From the NCBI GenBank assembly GCA_017961575.1, contig JAGCXA010000033.1, positions 1 through 59,122 of the forward strand: DNA of 59,122 nucleotides, given 5' to 3'. A program made the position numbers and the translations under genes. This DNA comes from Clostridia bacterium. GTDB lineage: Bacteria; Bacillota; Clostridia; Oscillospirales; CAG-272. This document shows, in pieces, positions 57,769 to 59,122 of this stretch (position 1 is its first letter; every line of letters starts with the position of its first letter). The notes under the pieces were generated by a model, which had not been told where the DNA came from, ran no database searches, and saw only the letters and a list, made by a program, of their open reading frames with translations.

Positions 57769-58464
57769 TCAGCGCCCCTTTTTCCGCATAACGAACGAGC
57801 ACGCCTCCCCGATCTGCCGATAGCCCGCCGCCCGCGCGACCTTCGCCGACGCGACGTTGGAGTACGTGCAGCGGTATTCGGGGACCAGCCCCGCCGAAAG
57901 GATCGCCCCGGTCAGCCCCGCAAGCGCGGACGCGGCGTAGCCGCGCCGACGCGCTTCGGGGATCGTCTCGACCCCGATTTCAAGCGTCCCGCCGGGTTCC
58001 CGCTCGTCGGGCGAGGCGTGGGTCACGGCGACCGACACGACCCTGCCCCCTTCGATCTGTCCGAAGCAGAGCCGCCCGTCCGCGACCGTTTCGGCGAGGT
58101 CAAACGTGGTGCGGTTGTTCTTCTCGTCCTCCGCCGTCAGGGGTCTGCCGCCGGGCAGCGGCGCACGCAACGGCGCATCCGCGGGGAAGCGGAAGATCCG
58201 GCAATGCCGGGTCGCGTAACGGGTACGCAGATACCCCCACGCCTCGCCCTCCGGCGCGATCTCGTTCCACAGCCACGCGATCGCCCCGTCCGAGAAGGGA
58301 CGGTCGGAAAAGAGTTTCAGAAACCGCTTCCCCACCGCGCGGAGCCGGGGGATCACCGAGAGGGTCAGCCCCGTTTCGGGAACGTTCACGATCTCGACGG
58401 GGATCAGAATATCCCAATCGTTTGAGAAGACGAATTCCTCGCCTTCCCGGTCAATTTTCAGCAC
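57769..58464 (-). CDS. GNAT-family N-acetyltransferase
   Basis: 231 residues. The acetyl-CoA loop is in TIPEARRRGYAASALAGLTGAI (about residues 170-190) and the C-terminal SNVASAKVARAAGYRQIGE is the usual GNAT end. The N-terminal half differs from simple GNATs (EEFVFSNDWDILIP...). Substrate unknown. GTG start overlaps the HAD gene by 14 bases. Confidence 0.85.
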   Translation of the reverse strand: MLKIDREGEEFVFSNDWDILIPVEIVNVPETGLTLSVIPRLRAVGKRFLKLFSDRPFSDGAIAWLWNEIAPEGEAWGYLRTRYATRHCRIFRFPADAPLRAPLPGGRPLTAEDEKNNRTTFDLAETVADGRLCFGQIEGGRVVSVAVTHASPDEREPGGTLEIGVETIPEARRRGYAASALAGLTGAILSAGLVPEYRCTYSNVASAKVARAAGYRQIGEACSFVMRKKGR

Positions 58465-59122
58465 CGAACAGCACCTCCTTCACGGCGAAGAGGTCGGGCA
58501 GAACGCGGCAATCGATCCGGTCGAGATCGTCGTCCGAGGTATGTCCTCCCCGGACGAGCAGGCAGTCGAACCCGGCTGCCTCGGCGCACGCGAGGTCGTG
58601 CTCGGTATCCCCGATCAAAAGGCACCGCCCCGGTTTGCGCTCCTCCGCCCAGCGGCGGGCGAGCCCGGTCTTGTCGGGCGCGTAAATATCGCCCCGCCCG
58701 ATCACCTCGTCGAAGTAGCCGAGGATGCCGAGATCGGCAAGCTGTTCTTTCAGCATTGCGGATTCGGTCGCCGACAGGATCACTTGCGGCACCCCCGCCC
58801 GTTTCACGGCGGCAAGCGTCTCGACGGCGCCCGGACGGAGCGGAACGTCGCGCTCGCGGGCGCGGTACTCGGCGATCCACTCGTGCGCCAGCGCCTCGTA
58901 GGGTTCGCGTGAAAAATCGAAGCCGAGTCGGCGGTAATAATCAATGATCGGAAAGCCGAAAAGCTCGAAGTACCGTTTTCGGTCGGGGATCAGGGGGAGG
59001 TTCCGTCGGGCAAGCATCTCGTTTGCCGAAAGAATGCCGAGATCCACGTCGTCGAGCAGCGTCCCGTTGAAGTCCCAGACCAGCGTCTCGTAACGCGCGA
59101 GAAGTCCCGTACCGATCCCCCC
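58451..59122 (-). CDS. HAD-superfamily phosphatase (5' part beyond the window)
   Basis: The reading frame is open to the right edge. VWDFNGTLLDD (about 59060-59090) is HAD motif I with the nucleophile Asp, VILSAT motif II, the Lys in APDKTGL motif III, and LLIGDTEHDLACAEAAGFDCLLV motif IV. It is phosphoglycolate phosphatase-like. It overlaps the GNAT gene; the start codon is not in the window or lies within its last 75 bases. Confidence 0.88.
   Translation of the reverse strand, partial: GGIGTGLLARYETLVWDFNGTLLDDVDLGILSANEMLARRNLPLIPDRKRYFELFGFPIIDYYRRLGFDFSREPYEALAHEWIAEYRARERDVPLRPGAVETLAAVKRAGVPQVILSATESAMLKEQLADLGILGYFDEVIGRGDIYAPDKTGLARRWAEERKPGRCLLIGDTEHDLACAEAAGFDCLLVRGGHTSDDDLDRIDCRVLPDLFAVKEVLFGAEN

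Overview
The window is a high-GC chromosomal segment of an endospore-forming member of the Bacillota, class Clostridia. It is most likely an uncultured gut-type lineage; genus cannot be fixed from the sequence. Evidence: a complete eight-gene spoIIIA operon, a YtvI-type sporulation membrane protein, a SipL-like DUF3794/LysM protein, SepF, HPr kinase, an AbrB-type regulator, long-form HPF, RqcH and a four-cysteine ribosomal protein L28. Sigma-A promoters with a 17-bp spacer are easy to see before many operons. Most of the window is ordinary vertically inherited core genome. Two genes (374-1009 and 31033-31977) are clearly AT-rich and look acquired.

Layout. 1-1300: 3' end of a GH130 glycoside phosphorylase, an AT-rich orphan, and tRNA-Val(UAC) with a damaged second copy of its 3' end. 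1436-4744: glyA-pncC-pfkA-membrane protein operon. 4845-9923: abrB divergent from spoIIIAA-AH. 10020-11845: asd and hpf. 12093-17860: asnS, a DUF4830 protein, a 31-residue Cys-rich peptide, hprK, and the padR-DUF1700-DUF4097 envelope-stress-type operon. 18036-20927: hydrolase, guaA (ATP-pyrophosphatase half only) and an amidase. 20920-25831: a yggS-sepF-yggT-lspA-rluD-ABC-F operon. 26101-29483: a triple-FKBP lipoprotein and argH. 29677-31977: an XRE regulator and an AbiF-type HEPN protein preceded by a short structured RNA. 32096-35093: two S24 (LexA-like) repressors flanking an aminotransferase. 35164-41389: rsmJ, a ferritin-like protein with a forespore-type promoter, rpmB, ytvI, ppiB, mutY and a deacetylase. 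41491-51678: a long minus-strand cluster DUF6062-ATPase-rbsK-hydrolase-miaA-galK-recA-recX. 51818-54763: SipL-like protein and rplJL with an L10 leader. 55382-59122: HAD, GNAT, rqcH and mnmM.

The most unusual material is between the genes. At least six intergenic sites (11945-12092, 15811-15980, 19022-19192, 53434-53526, 54834-54930, 55046-55148) are arrays of short perfect hairpins. The stems differ, but within an array they are separated by a conserved spacer word (ACTTCACT, TCATAACT or TTCGATAT type). Two arrays are homologous and show compensatory stem changes and inverted ends. The second notable locus is abiF with its leader RNA and an in-leader terminator.
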